Source of the DNA: Catalinimonas alkaloidigena
Lineage (GTDB): Bacteria > Bacteroidota > Bacteroidia > Cytophagales > Cyclobacteriaceae
NCBI RefSeq assembly: GCF_029504655.1
Contig: NZ_JAQFIL010000001.1
Span: 1,183,001-1,247,000 of the forward strand
Length of the DNA stretch: 64,000 bases
Reading direction: 5' to 3'
Each line of letters starts with the position of its first letter. The first letter of the stretch is position 1. Below are positions 54,842 to 63,298 of the stretch, piece after piece. A program made the position numbers and the translations under genes. The notes below the pieces were generated by a model that saw nothing but the letters and a program-made list of their open reading frames with translations, was not told the DNA's origin and did no database searches.

Positions 54842-55621
54842 ATGGAACGTCAGGAAGTACATACACAAATGAATGAGCAGCAGAGGAATGAGGAGCCTGT
54901 TCTGGTGAGGGCAAGAGGTTTTAGAAAAAGCTTTGGAGATACTGATGTACTACGCGATATCAATTTTGAGCTCCGAGAAGGAGAGAACATGGTGGTGCTT
55001 GGCAAGTCTGGTACCGGCAAGTCAGTACTGATCAAAAGCATGGTGGGCTTGCACATGCCGGATGAAGGTGAACTCAACGTCTTGGATTATAACCTCACCG
55101 GTATTAATGATGAAGACCTGCTGAAATTAAGAAGAAAAGTAGGCTACCTGTTTCAGGGTGGTGCTCTATACGATTCCATGACAGTCAGGGACAATATGCG
55201 TTTTCCTTTGGAAAGACAGGTAGAAACAAAGCCGGAGGATGAAATTGAGGAACTGGTGGAAGAAGGACTTAAGAGTGTAGGTTTGATTGATGCCATTGAT
55301 AAACTACCCGCCGAGCTTTCTGGAGGTATGCAGAAAAGGATTGCCCTGGCAAGGACGCTTATCTTGCGTCCGAAGATCATGCTTTATGATGAGCCAACCA
55401 CTGGTCTTGATCCCGTTACTTCCAAAGAAATCAGCCATCTGCTGATGGATATGCGGGATCGTTATAATATAACTTCTATCATCGTTACGCATGATATTGC
55501 CAGTGCGGAAATGACAGCTGACAGAATACATATCCTGCGTAATGGCACACTGGACATACAAGGAACTTTTAACGAACTAGCGAATTCTGACGATGAATGG
55601 GTTCGCGCATTTTTTCAATGA
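54842..55621 (+). CDS. mlaF: MlaF-type ABC transporter ATP-binding protein
   Basis: 259 residues: Walker A GKSGTGKSV, Q-loop YLFQGGALYDSMTVRDNM, signature ELSGGMQKRIALARTL, Walker B IMLYDEPTTGLDP, H-loop THD. GGMQKR and EPTTGLDPVTS are the MlaF branch form. Powers lipid movement through the MlaE permease. Between mlaE (3-bp gap) and the MCE gene. An in-frame start upstream of the MCE gene would overlap this gene; the MCE start at 55638 leaves 16 bp. Confidence 0.91.
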   Translation: MERQEVHTQMNEQQRNEEPVLVRARGFRKSFGDTDVLRDINFELREGENMVVLGKSGTGKSVLIKSMVGLHMPDEGELNVLDYNLTGINDEDLLKLRRKVGYLFQGGALYDSMTVRDNMRFPLERQVETKPEDEIEELVEEGLKSVGLIDAIDKLPAELSGGMQKRIALARTLILRPKIMLYDEPTTGLDPVTSKEISHLLMDMRDRYNITSIIVTHDIASAEMTADRIHILRNGTLDIQGTFNELANSDDEWVRAFFQ

Positions 55622-55637
55622 TAACAATTTATTAGCT

Positions 55638-56642
55638 ATGGATGATAGCAAGAAAAAAAATATAAAACTGGGTTTATTCGTAATCCTGGGTCTGTTGCTC
55701 TTCGTGGCAGCCATCTTTTTTATAGGAGCACGTCAGAATCTCTTTGGATCTAATATTGAAGTAACTGCTACATTCAAAAATGTAGAAGGTTTGCAGGTAG
55801 GAAGTCAGGTGCGATTTTCAGGCATCAATATAGGTACAGTTGAAAGTGTAACGCTGAAAAATGATTCGGCAGTACAGACTACGCTCCTGCTGGAGCAGAG
55901 GGCAAGCCAGTTTATCAAAGAAGATGCGGTAGCAGCAATATCTACTGCCGGCCTGATGGGGAACAAGATCATTACCATATCCTCAGGTTCGCAAACAGCG
56001 GCAAGCATAAGCGATGGGGATCAGTTAGAAACCACTTCACCGGCAAGTGTTGAAGACATTATGGCCAACCTGAAAGAAACCAGTAATAGCGCCATGCAAA
56101 TTGCCAGCAATATAGAACGAATCAGTACAAGAATAGAAGAAGGGAAAGGTGTAATTGGCAACCTGGTAGCGGATACTACCAATGCCGAACAGGTAGAAAG
56201 TATGATCAATTCTTTTGAGATGGCTACAGGAAATGTACAGAGCATATTACAGGATATAGATGCCCTGGCAGAACGTACACGAAACGGAGAAGGCGCTTTA
56301 GGTAAGCTGATGGCTGACCAGGAAACCGCAGAGAAGGTAGAGATGATCATTGATTCTTTGGCTAAGACCGGATCTATTTCAACCGATGTAGCACAGAATA
56401 TCCTTGAGTTTAGCGAAAAGCTAAGCAGTGACAGAGGAGCACTGGATAAAGTGCTGACAGATACAGCCTTTGCCAATGATATCAATGAAACGGTGAATTC
56501 TGTAAAACAGACTTCAGAAAGTATTGATCAGACTACAGAAAGAATTAACGACAGCTGGATTCTAAACATATTTGGTGGCGGAAAGGACCGGGATAAAATT
56601 GAGGAAGAAAATAAAAGTGATACAAGCAGCGTGGAAGAATGA
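55638..56642 (+). CDS. mlaD: MlaD/MCE-domain lipid-binding protein
   Basis: 334 residues. One N-terminal membrane anchor at about 8-30 (LGLFVILGLLLFVAAIFFIG). An MCE domain follows at about 35-125 (TFKNVEGLQVGSQVRFSGIN, then GTVESVTL and STAGLMGNKIITIS). A long polar, helix-rich C-terminal part with repeated VIGNLVADTT and ALGKLMADQ turns takes up the rest. It forms the periplasmic lipid-binding ring above the permease. The ATG at 55638 puts the anchor at the right distance; a start at 55593 would add 15 residues overlapping mlaF. Confidence 0.87.
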   Translation: MDDSKKKNIKLGLFVILGLLLFVAAIFFIGARQNLFGSNIEVTATFKNVEGLQVGSQVRFSGINIGTVESVTLKNDSAVQTTLLLEQRASQFIKEDAVAAISTAGLMGNKIITISSGSQTAASISDGDQLETTSPASVEDIMANLKETSNSAMQIASNIERISTRIEEGKGVIGNLVADTTNAEQVESMINSFEMATGNVQSILQDIDALAERTRNGEGALGKLMADQETAEKVEMIIDSLAKTGSISTDVAQNILEFSEKLSSDRGALDKVLTDTAFANDINETVNSVKQTSESIDQTTERINDSWILNIFGGGKDRDKIEEENKSDTSSVEE

Positions 56643-56663
56643 TAATCCTTGTGAGTTGGCAGG

Positions 56664-56712
56664 CGGAAGACCACATTTACGGCAAAGCCTAAACCTGCGG
56701 TAGTGGGGGAGG
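56664..56712 (+). repeat. direct repeat, left copy, flanking the HepT/MntA pair
   Basis: Starts CGGAAGACCACATTTACGGC and ends GCGGTAGTGGGGGAG. It matches the copy at 57571 over the full ~49 bp with a few changes and one extra base. Each copy has self-pairing ends (CCAC with GTGG). Confidence 0.8.
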
Positions 56713-56750
56713 GACTATCAACTCACTAGCCGTATATACAAATGGGTTGG

Positions 56751-57089
56751 TTATTTTTTGATTTCCTTTATTTCTTCTTTGAGGACAGGAATATCCTTGA
56801 GCAATATTCGCCATAACGTGGTTGGATCAATTGAGTCATAAGCATGAACGATCATGTTTCTTAGCCCAATGATTTGTTTGTAGCCGGATATCTTTAAGTG
56901 TGGATCAATTTCTTTGAGTTTTCGGACTGCCTCACCGATAATTTCTAAATCACGTTCTACGGTTCTTACTGCCATGAAATTTGAGCTAAACTTTGTGTAG
57001 TCTCCGGCATGTAAGCTTATTACATTCTCAAGTTCCTTGATTAAAGACTCAATATCAAGAATATATTTAAGCACTTCTTTAGGCGGCAT
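56751..57089 (-). CDS. hepT: HepT-like HEPN toxin (DUF86)
   Basis: 112 residues, the usual size. An all-helical HEPN domain with the RNase motif RX4HXY at R77-N-M-I-V-H82-A-Y84. In characterised HepT/MntA systems this motif cuts RNA, and its Tyr is AMPylated by the MntA antitoxin. The gene starts 11 bp inside mntA on the same strand. The C-terminus KEEIKEIKK is helical. Expected to be a ribonuclease that halts growth when unmodified. Confidence 0.88.
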   Translation of the reverse strand: MPPKEVLKYILDIESLIKELENVISLHAGDYTKFSSNFMAVRTVERDLEIIGEAVRKLKEIDPHLKISGYKQIIGLRNMIVHAYDSIDPTTLWRILLKDIPVLKEEIKEIKK

Positions 57090-57387
57090 AAAGAACTACT
57101 TTAGTTTTGTCAAGTTCCTCCTTAAATATAGGGTTTTTAACGACTCTATAAGACAATAAATCAATTTCACGACCAAATAAATTCTCCAGGTCTTCTTTCA
57201 AGGAAAAAAATGCATCTCCATGTTCTAAGGGCGACAAAGACTCAAAAAATAGTACAGCAAAATCTAAATCGCTCTTGTCAGTAAATTCTCCGGTGGTAGC
57301 TGATCCAAATAAATAAAGCTCAGAAACCTTGTTTAATTTACATATGGAATTAAGCGCTTCAATATTTTCCTCTATTATCCTGATCAT
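57079..57387 (-). CDS. mntA: MntA-like nucleotidyltransferase antitoxin
   Basis: 102 residues with the minimal nucleotidyltransferase motif GSx10DxD at G28-S29 and D40, D42 (LFGSATTGEFTDKSDLDFAV), plus the third Asp at D76 (REIDLLSY). In this type (type VII toxin-antitoxin) MntA adds AMP to HepT and so neutralises it. First gene of the pair; overlaps hepT by 11 bp. Confidence 0.9.
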   Translation of the reverse strand: MIRIIEENIEALNSICKLNKVSELYLFGSATTGEFTDKSDLDFAVLFFESLSPLEHGDAFFSLKEDLENLFGREIDLLSYRVVKNPIFKEELDKTKVVLYAA

Positions 57388-57570
57388 ATTCCAAATATAT
57401 TGAATTAGTAAGATATATAGCTTTGTACACCAGGGCTTTAAAAATCCCAGTGGATGAAGTAAATCACTAACGCACTATCTGCACACATCAAGGTAATAAA
57501 GGGTAGTAAAACTTGCTACTCCAATAAACCAACCGCTATTATTTTCTTGCTTGTGGTGAGCATGGGAATA

Positions 57571-57620
57571 CGGAAGACCACAACTTACGGCCAGGCCTAA
57601 ACTTGCGGTAGTGGGGGGAG
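57571..57620 (+). repeat. direct repeat, right copy, flanking the HepT/MntA pair
   Basis: CGGAAGACCACAACTTACGG through GCGGTAGTGGGGGGAG. Same orientation as the copy at 56664, about 910 bp apart; the pair encloses hepT and mntA. The 318-bp gap 57388-57705 holds only this repeat, the mntA promoter region and no gene. Confidence 0.8.
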
Positions 57621-57705
57621 TTTTCATAAATTGTTCAATCATACCTTATGCCGGGTATATGTAGAGTTTAAACAGTTGGTTTTCTTTCAAGTTTTTTCAT
57701 TCATT

Positions 57706-59730
57706 TTAATCTTCAAAAATTGGATCTATTAATCCGCGAGTTCGCCACCGGTTCCCGTTAACTAAAGATTCAAATGAAACCCCATTAGACAATGTCAAAT
57801 TATCCGCATGGTCTGTCACGATGATTTGAGGGCTAAAGCCTTGACTTTGCTCTAACTCATCACAATAAATCGAAAGGCGACTGAATAGATTTTCTACAGC
57901 TTTAATGTCCTCATCGACGTCTTGTTGTATGTCAGATTGTTTTCGTTGTTCGGCTTCTTTACTCTTTTGCTCTTCGAAAGTCGTAGAATTATCTCTATTG
58001 AAATTCGGGAAATACACCTGAGTGGGTTGATCGAAGAATATTAGCGAAGGTATTGCGCATTTATCACCCAGTTCTACAAAATATTTGTGTAATGCCAGAA
58101 AGAGCGTTACATGGCAATACAACCAGTTTGCACCGCTGCCCATTGATCTTAGGTAGATTTTTTCGTCCTCTGATGTTAAGTGGTACAGGTCAAATGTCTC
58201 AAAAGAAAAATGAAGATTGATAGGCTTATAACTAGTTTCAAATTCAAAATAACTACCAATTTCAGCCATATATTCATTCACTTTTTTAGAGGCATTTTCT
58301 AGTCCTTTTTGCACGTCGTATTGTTTAAGAGCTTTGTTGATATCTTTAAGCTGTTTGTTTAATGCCTTAATTTGCTTTTCAAGCTTGGCATCATCTGCCA
58401 TGTTGAGTATGTCAAGAAGTGTAAAAAGCTTGGCCTTCTGCATCAATATGCTTTCATATAGGCTCTTCTGTTCAGCCAACTGTTTTTCAGACTTCTCTAT
58501 TTCCACTATTTGCTGGTTTAGCGCCGTAAGTTCTTTATCAGAAACCTCAATGTTGCGTTGAACTTCAACCAAAGAAGATTCAAACTTCGCTTTCATCGGT
58601 CGAGCTTGCGCAAGATTACCGGATACTTTAGTTATGGCTTGCTGTAACTTAACTGCACTTTTATGCAAAGAATCTTTTTCAGTATTGCAAAACGGGCAAA
58701 TTGAAGCTGATATGTGAACATGTTTTGGGGAGCTGAATTCCTTTATGTTGTCAACAAAGCGTTCTTCTTCTTGAATATGTTTCTCAATCGACGTTGCTTG
58801 GCGCTGTAACTTTCTTAGTTCGGCTGTCTTTTGGTTCCTCTCCAACTTGAGTTGATTGTAACGTTGAGTACCCGCATCAGAGTTATAATTGATTTTTTCC
58901 GGGACGATAATTCCATCGAGCTGGTCTTTTGCGTCCCGAGGGTGACGAAGTACCTCTTCTAAAGATAGCGGCCACTCCTTAAAACCCATCGAAGCATAAA
59001 GCTGACTTAAAACAGGACTAACCTCTTGTTTATAGTTTTCAGAGGCACGTTTGTTTGTTTCTTTCCGACGTTCCAAGCGTTTAACATCTGCGCTTAAACG
59101 CTCTTTTTCTTGTGACAAGTGAAAGTATTTCTGATCAACTAATCCTAAGAAAATCTTAGTGTGACTTATTACCTGATCACGCTTTTCCTTTTCATCAAAC
59201 CGATAAAACAGAGCATGTTTATTGGCGATAAGGTTTTGATGCTGAAGAATGAACGACGAAAAACTACGTATTGATGGGGTAGCAGCTTTAGCGTTAAAGC
59301 GACGGTTAGATCTAGCAGCCAAAGATTCATCCACATCATCTATGTCTAAAAAAAAGTCTCTTAGATGTTTTTTAAAATCATCTAACGGTCGGAAATAGCT
59401 ATTACTAAAATAATTACGCTCTATATCCTCAGAATTGAATGAATCGACTCGACGAAAGAAGCCCTTACTTGCTATTTCAGGGTCACGGGCAATCACAATA
59501 TCTTGCTCATTTATTGAAAGTGCAACATAATAGATTGAGGCTGTCTTAGTAATAACCCCCATAGGAATCGTGTTTTCAACGCTCCCGAAGCAATAATCGA
59601 AAATTTCAATCAAGGCGCTTTTACCAGTAGATGACTTTCCTGTAACGACGTTTAGCCCCTTTTTGAAATTAACAGGATGTTTACTCCCTTGCTTATCAAT
59701 GACGCCAATTTCATGAATTAATGTTTTCAT
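57706..59730 (-). CDS. DUF3732 ABC/Rad50-like ATPase of an ABC-3C system
   Basis: 674 residues. Walker A GKSSTGKS at 31-38. Two coiled-coil arms at about 205-335 and 355-485 flank a zinc-hook-like CPFC (C345, C348). The C-terminal head has SMGSGANW (529-536, the DUF3732 signature form), Walker B LIFFDQPTQVYFP (563-575) and the switch His in VTDHAD (H641). This is the RecF/SbcC/Rad50-like ATPase of the ABC-three-component (ABC-3C) class of predicted conflict systems. It probably clamps DNA or an assembly and drives the effector. Its start overlaps the middle component by 4 bp, so the three genes form one coupled operon. Confidence 0.86.
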   Translation of the reverse strand: MKTLIHEIGVIDKQGSKHPVNFKKGLNVVTGKSSTGKSALIEIFDYCFGSVENTIPMGVITKTASIYYVALSINEQDIVIARDPEIASKGFFRRVDSFNSEDIERNYFSNSYFRPLDDFKKHLRDFFLDIDDVDESLAARSNRRFNAKAATPSIRSFSSFILQHQNLIANKHALFYRFDEKEKRDQVISHTKIFLGLVDQKYFHLSQEKERLSADVKRLERRKETNKRASENYKQEVSPVLSQLYASMGFKEWPLSLEEVLRHPRDAKDQLDGIIVPEKINYNSDAGTQRYNQLKLERNQKTAELRKLQRQATSIEKHIQEEERFVDNIKEFSSPKHVHISASICPFCNTEKDSLHKSAVKLQQAITKVSGNLAQARPMKAKFESSLVEVQRNIEVSDKELTALNQQIVEIEKSEKQLAEQKSLYESILMQKAKLFTLLDILNMADDAKLEKQIKALNKQLKDINKALKQYDVQKGLENASKKVNEYMAEIGSYFEFETSYKPINLHFSFETFDLYHLTSEDEKIYLRSMGSGANWLYCHVTLFLALHKYFVELGDKCAIPSLIFFDQPTQVYFPNFNRDNSTTFEEQKSKEAEQRKQSDIQQDVDEDIKAVENLFSRLSIYCDELEQSQGFSPQIIVTDHADNLTLSNGVSFESLVNGNRWRTRGLIDPIFED

Positions 59731-60179
59731 CGCGGTTTCCCTCCTAAAAATGCATATATTTCAACCACTGAGTGACCGATAAATAATCGCCCTAACTTCT
59801 CAGCACTTTTTTGATTGGTAAAGACTAAATTAGAATCATCATATGCATAAAGTGATAAACACTCTTCATTCACAAACAGCCAATCATTAACTAAGCAATA
59901 TTGAATGCTTTGCTCTGTTAACTCTTGAAATCCATCTATTCGTTCTTGTAAATCATAAAGCTTGGTACGATCGCTAAAAACTGACCAGATAGTGCTTCTA
60001 ACATTAGAGTTGAATAACTTCTGGCCAAATATAGGATGGCTACAAAGAGGGATCACCAATGGAGCGAGTAAAAGATTATTTTCTAACTCGCCTAAAGCAC
60101 GGTAAAACGAAGCAAAATATGCCCCGTACTCAAACGGGTTATACTTCAACTCGTACAGGGTATCGACAATACTGCTCAT
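59727..60179 (-). CDS. ABC-3C middle component
   Basis: 150 residues, helix-rich (ELKYNPFEYGAYFASFYRAL near the start; LGRLFIGHSVVEIYAFLGGK at the end), no catalytic motif seen. Size, order and the opening YNP(F/x)E(Y/x) style match the small middle component of ABC-3C operons, thought to join the ATPase to the third protein. The 4-bp overlaps on both sides support this call more than the sequence itself. Confidence 0.7.
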   Translation of the reverse strand: MSSIVDTLYELKYNPFEYGAYFASFYRALGELENNLLLAPLVIPLCSHPIFGQKLFNSNVRSTIWSVFSDRTKLYDLQERIDGFQELTEQSIQYCLVNDWLFVNEECLSLYAYDDSNLVFTNQKSAEKLGRLFIGHSVVEIYAFLGGKPR

Positions 60180-61303
60180 AGCTCAACTCTCCATTTTAGG
60201 TTACGTTCATCATCATCCATAGCATCATGTATTAGGCCATTTTTGTATTCTAAAGGAGGGATATTATTACCCATATTTAGCGGTGGTTCGCCAATAGTTT
60301 TGTTATAGAGTAATTTGGAACTTTTGATTGGATCTGTGGCTTCGAGTTTAGCACTTGAATAGGCAAGCTTATATTTAGTGACCAGTTGATTTTGGTATGT
60401 AATTGTCTTTTCTTTATAGAATGCGAACTCATCTAGTTGTTCTAGCAGAGAGTTTTGCAACTCAATCCAATTACCTACAGCATCAGGAATCATCTCAATA
60501 TGCTCAATTTCAGCAATCTTTTGTACAAAAGGCCTATCTTGGTGTGATTCTACTTCTAGCTCAGAGGCTTCATAGCCTGAAAAAATCGGGAAGGTAAACT
60601 CCTTTTTACAGAGAAGCGTGGTTAATTCTTCACACTTAGCGTAAAATTCTTGATGCTTAATAACCCAAGATTGCTGAGTCGCTTTTGCATACACAAAACC
60701 AATAAGCCCATGTAAGTAACTTTTTAGGTTGTTTTTTGGAATGCCTACAGGTTTGGAGAGTATCTGCTTTTCCAGCATTTCTTTGTTATCAGATTGCGTA
60801 AACAAGGTGACTTTGCCTAGTAGACTCTTAAGTAATAAATCATCAGATGCCATTACTGCCTTATGTAGTTTGATAACTTCTGAGGGCTGTTCGGCGTTCA
60901 GTTGATCTTTGGATCGTTCAGCAAAAATATCACTAAGTACTTGCAGGCGTTGTTCTGCACTTTGTGAGTTCCAGTCTTTTAGAAGAGTAGTGGTCCCAAA
61001 TGCTTGTGTTGTGTGAAGTACCAAAACCCCGTATTGCTCGTGGTTAAACTCTGGTGCAAGCCAGTTCTTCAGGGTTTTCCAAAGGTTTTCATGATGATCA
61101 GTCAGTGGTGCAGCGTAGTCTTTAACTTCAGTTTGTGTAGATTCCAAAGTATCTGGTGAAATCAGGCTTACATCACCGTCTTTTTCAAACCAAACTGACT
61201 GGTTCTCTTCAAGCGAGAAGCATTTATCTAAGCCAATCAGTACTTGGTAGTGAAAGGCTAAGGCGGTTGTTAACGCTGCATTTTTAGTCTTTCCCTCATT
61301 CAT
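60176..61303 (-). CDS. ABC-3C third component with nuclease-like N-terminus
   Basis: 375 residues. The N-terminal ~110 residues read FHYQVLIGLDKCFSLEENQ, VWFEKDGDVSLIS and STQTEVKDY: a pattern like restriction-endonuclease-fold domains with E40, D44 and E59-x-K61 in the order expected of a (P)D-(D/E)xK site. The middle and C-terminal part is helical and of unknown fold. This would be the effector, cutting nucleic acid when the ATPase fires; that is inference. First gene of the operon. Its start codon lies inside the 9-bp target duplication of the neighbouring IS, and an in-frame stop sits upstream in the rebuilt sequence, so the start is right and the ORF is intact. Confidence 0.68.
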   Translation of the reverse strand: MNEGKTKNAALTTALAFHYQVLIGLDKCFSLEENQSVWFEKDGDVSLISPDTLESTQTEVKDYAAPLTDHHENLWKTLKNWLAPEFNHEQYGVLVLHTTQAFGTTTLLKDWNSQSAEQRLQVLSDIFAERSKDQLNAEQPSEVIKLHKAVMASDDLLLKSLLGKVTLFTQSDNKEMLEKQILSKPVGIPKNNLKSYLHGLIGFVYAKATQQSWVIKHQEFYAKCEELTTLLCKKEFTFPIFSGYEASELEVESHQDRPFVQKIAEIEHIEMIPDAVGNWIELQNSLLEQLDEFAFYKEKTITYQNQLVTKYKLAYSSAKLEATDPIKSSKLLYNKTIGEPPLNMGNNIPPLEYKNGLIHDAMDDDERNLKWRVEL

Positions 61304-61307
61304 CTTT
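61299..61307. repeat. 9-bp target site duplication, left copy
   Basis: TTCATCTTT next to the left end of the IS; the same nine bases follow the right end (62500-62508). It contains the start codon (CAT on this strand) of the ABC-3C third-component gene. Confidence 0.93.
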
Positions 61308-62499
61308 CAGGTTAAACGCATTTAAACGTATGTAAAAAAAGAGGAGAGAGCTAACTTTGCCAGATGAATTGGCAAAAGGTTTTTGGAAGCGTTCCTGATT
61401 TTAGGATAAATCGGCGCAAGAAGCATAATCTGGTAGATATTTTAGTCATAGCCTTATGTGCGATAGTAAGTGGAGCAGATGATTTTGAAGAGATAGAAGC
61501 CTATGGTAAACGAAAGGAGGTATTCTTGAGAGGATTTTTAGAGCTACCGAATGGTATTCCCTCTCATGACACTTTTAATCGCGTGTTCAAATATATGGAC
61601 AAATCAGCTTTTGGAGGTTGCCTGTATCGTTGGTCTAAGGAGTTATTAGGGTTTATCAAAAGTAGTATTGTCCAAATCAACGTGGATGGTAAGGTGCTTT
61701 GCGGTACAGCAAAGTCAGGCTTTAAGAAGAGCGGCATTTGTATATTAAGTGCCTGGGTAGCCGAACACCACTTGATATTAGGTCAGGAAAAAGTAGATGC
61801 TAAAAGCAATGAAAAGACCGCTATTCCTGAATTGTTGAAGTCTTTGGATTTGGAAGGCTCCTTAGTGAGCAGTGATGCAGCCGGTTGCCAGCTCAAGAAT
61901 GCAGACGGTTCGCCGTGCGATTTAATTATAGAGAAAGGAGGAGACTATTTGATAGCTATCAAGAAAGATCATAAGCATATGTATGAGCAGATTACAGACT
62001 GGATGAGTAAAAGAAAAAAGCATATGTGCTTTGATGAGTGGATAGATTTTGGTAGTGGCCGCATTGAGAAGAGAGTCTGTTATGTGGAAACCCAGCTTGC
62101 ATTACTAGATGATTTATCAGAATGGAAACATTTAAAGTCAATCATAATGGTGGAAGCAAACCGGGAAAAGGGTGGAAAAATTACCTATGAAAACCGCTTC
62201 TATTTAAGCAGTTTAGAGGTTACTGCTAAAGAGTTTAATAAACTCATTAGAAATCATTGGAGCATTGAAAATCATCTGCATTGGAAACTTGATGTTGTAT
62301 TCCGAGAAGATATGAGTAGAACTAAAACAGGCAATGCTGCTGAGAATATGACAACCGCTCGGAAGTTAGCTCTGCAACTGCTCAATCAAGTTCAAGATAA
62401 GGAAAGCGTGAAGAACAGAAGAAAGACAGCAGGTTGGGATGATAATTATCTGCTAAACATTCTTAAAAACTTGACTAAAAATTAAATGCGTTTAACCTG
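61308..62499 (+). mobile_element. complete ISAs1-family insertion sequence
   Basis: 1192 bp. Terminal inverted repeats CAGGTTAAACGCATTTAA (61308-61325) and its exact reverse complement (62482-62499) are perfect over 18 bp, flanked by a perfect 9-bp direct repeat. One full-length transposase gene. TAACTTTG at 61352-61359 matches the Bacteroidota -7 box close to the transposase start. Perfect ends and duplication point to a recent insertion. Confidence 0.95.
61364..62485 (+). CDS. ISAs1-family DDE transposase
   Basis: 373 residues, full length. N-terminal DDE_Tnp_1-associated region (about 1-95: PDFRINRRKKHNLVDILVIA, then GIPSHDTFNRVF), then the catalytic core with D108 (INVDGK), D171 (SSDAAGCQ) and E302 (HWSIENHLHW). 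The triad and the C-terminal GNAAENMTTARKLALQLL block are intact, so the element may be active. The stop falls 3 bp inside the right inverted repeat. AGGAG at about 61341 may serve as ribosome binding site. Confidence 0.95.
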   Translation: MNWQKVFGSVPDFRINRRKKHNLVDILVIALCAIVSGADDFEEIEAYGKRKEVFLRGFLELPNGIPSHDTFNRVFKYMDKSAFGGCLYRWSKELLGFIKSSIVQINVDGKVLCGTAKSGFKKSGICILSAWVAEHHLILGQEKVDAKSNEKTAIPELLKSLDLEGSLVSSDAAGCQLKNADGSPCDLIIEKGGDYLIAIKKDHKHMYEQITDWMSKRKKHMCFDEWIDFGSGRIEKRVCYVETQLALLDDLSEWKHLKSIIMVEANREKGGKITYENRFYLSSLEVTAKEFNKLIRNHWSIENHLHWKLDVVFREDMSRTKTGNAAENMTTARKLALQLLNQVQDKESVKNRRKTAGWDDNYLLNILKNLTKN

Positions 62500-62508
62500 T
62501 TCATCTTT
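62500..62508. repeat. 9-bp target site duplication, right copy
   Basis: TTCATCTTT, identical to 61299-61307. What follows from 62509 on was, before insertion, the immediate upstream region of the ABC-3C operon. Confidence 0.93.
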
Positions 62509-63298
62509 GACTACCAAATATTTTTTCAAATATTTATTTTTCATTTTTTCTATCTGCAAAGGATAGCAAATTTTTTTGGCAAGTATTCTACTTATATAAC
62601 CCAAATCGAATTTGGATAAGCCATATAGGGGTTATTTCTAATACAATCTTCAATATAGGTTTAATTTATATACTTTTTAAATATAATGTATGAAAAAAAT
62701 GGGGAGTTACCCGATTGGTTATAATCATTTACAAAGGTTTGTACACATTTTTATTGCTTTTTGCTCTACAGCGGAAGGTTTTGCTAATCATCTTATTGAG
62801 CTGGCATACAAAAAGCCTGAAAATGCCTAAGCTAATGCCCTGCATACTCCCAAAAATTGTAAAATTCTCATGACTTAGGGGCTAACATATCCCGAAAAAC
62901 CGTTTTTCATGACCATTTCCCAGCTAAATGGTGACGAAATGACATAAAACGTGAGTGTTTACCTACTGAGCAGTGACGAAAAACGGTTTTTTGCCACCCT
63001 TTCGCAAGGTAGCAGTGTGCAAGGTGTAAGTTTTGTGACTATGGACTTAGTGAGCAGTAATGTCGGTGTAATTTTTCAGACTGATACAAACCTCCCCATA
63101 AAGGTGAAAATGACAGTGTGACAGAAAAATAGTCTGAAAACAGGCTTTATTGCATTTTTTGCCTAAAAATTACGGGGTAATGGCATTATTCATTTGCCTA
63201 AGTATATGATACACAATCATGCTTACTTGCGGGGCTGTAATTTTATAGCTACAGCACTATTAGTAGAGCAACATTATTCTTCATTTAAATTACGCATC
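62509..63298. other. long non-coding stretch with inverted repeats
   Basis: 790 bp with no convincing gene. The left part must contain the original leftward promoter of the ABC-3C operon. A 46-codon frame at 62690-62830 (MKKMGSYPIGYNHLQRFVHI...) has no recognisable character. Near the middle, AAAAACCGTTTTTC (62895-62908) and its exact reverse complement (62978-62991) form a 14-bp inverted repeat. A 7-bp hairpin ACCATTT/AAATGGT (62912-62932) lies within, and short GTGACGAAA and TGAGCAGT phrases recur. The use is unknown. Confidence 0.5.

Noticed and set aside
56664..57620. Possible CRISPR array from the ~49-bp repeats
   Set aside because: Only two copies, ~910 bp apart, enclosing genes; no spacer-repeat periodicity and no cas genes.
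62690..62830. 46-codon frame in the non-coding stretch
   Set aside because: Starts with MKKMGSY but has no signal peptide or known motif; too short to call without conservation data.
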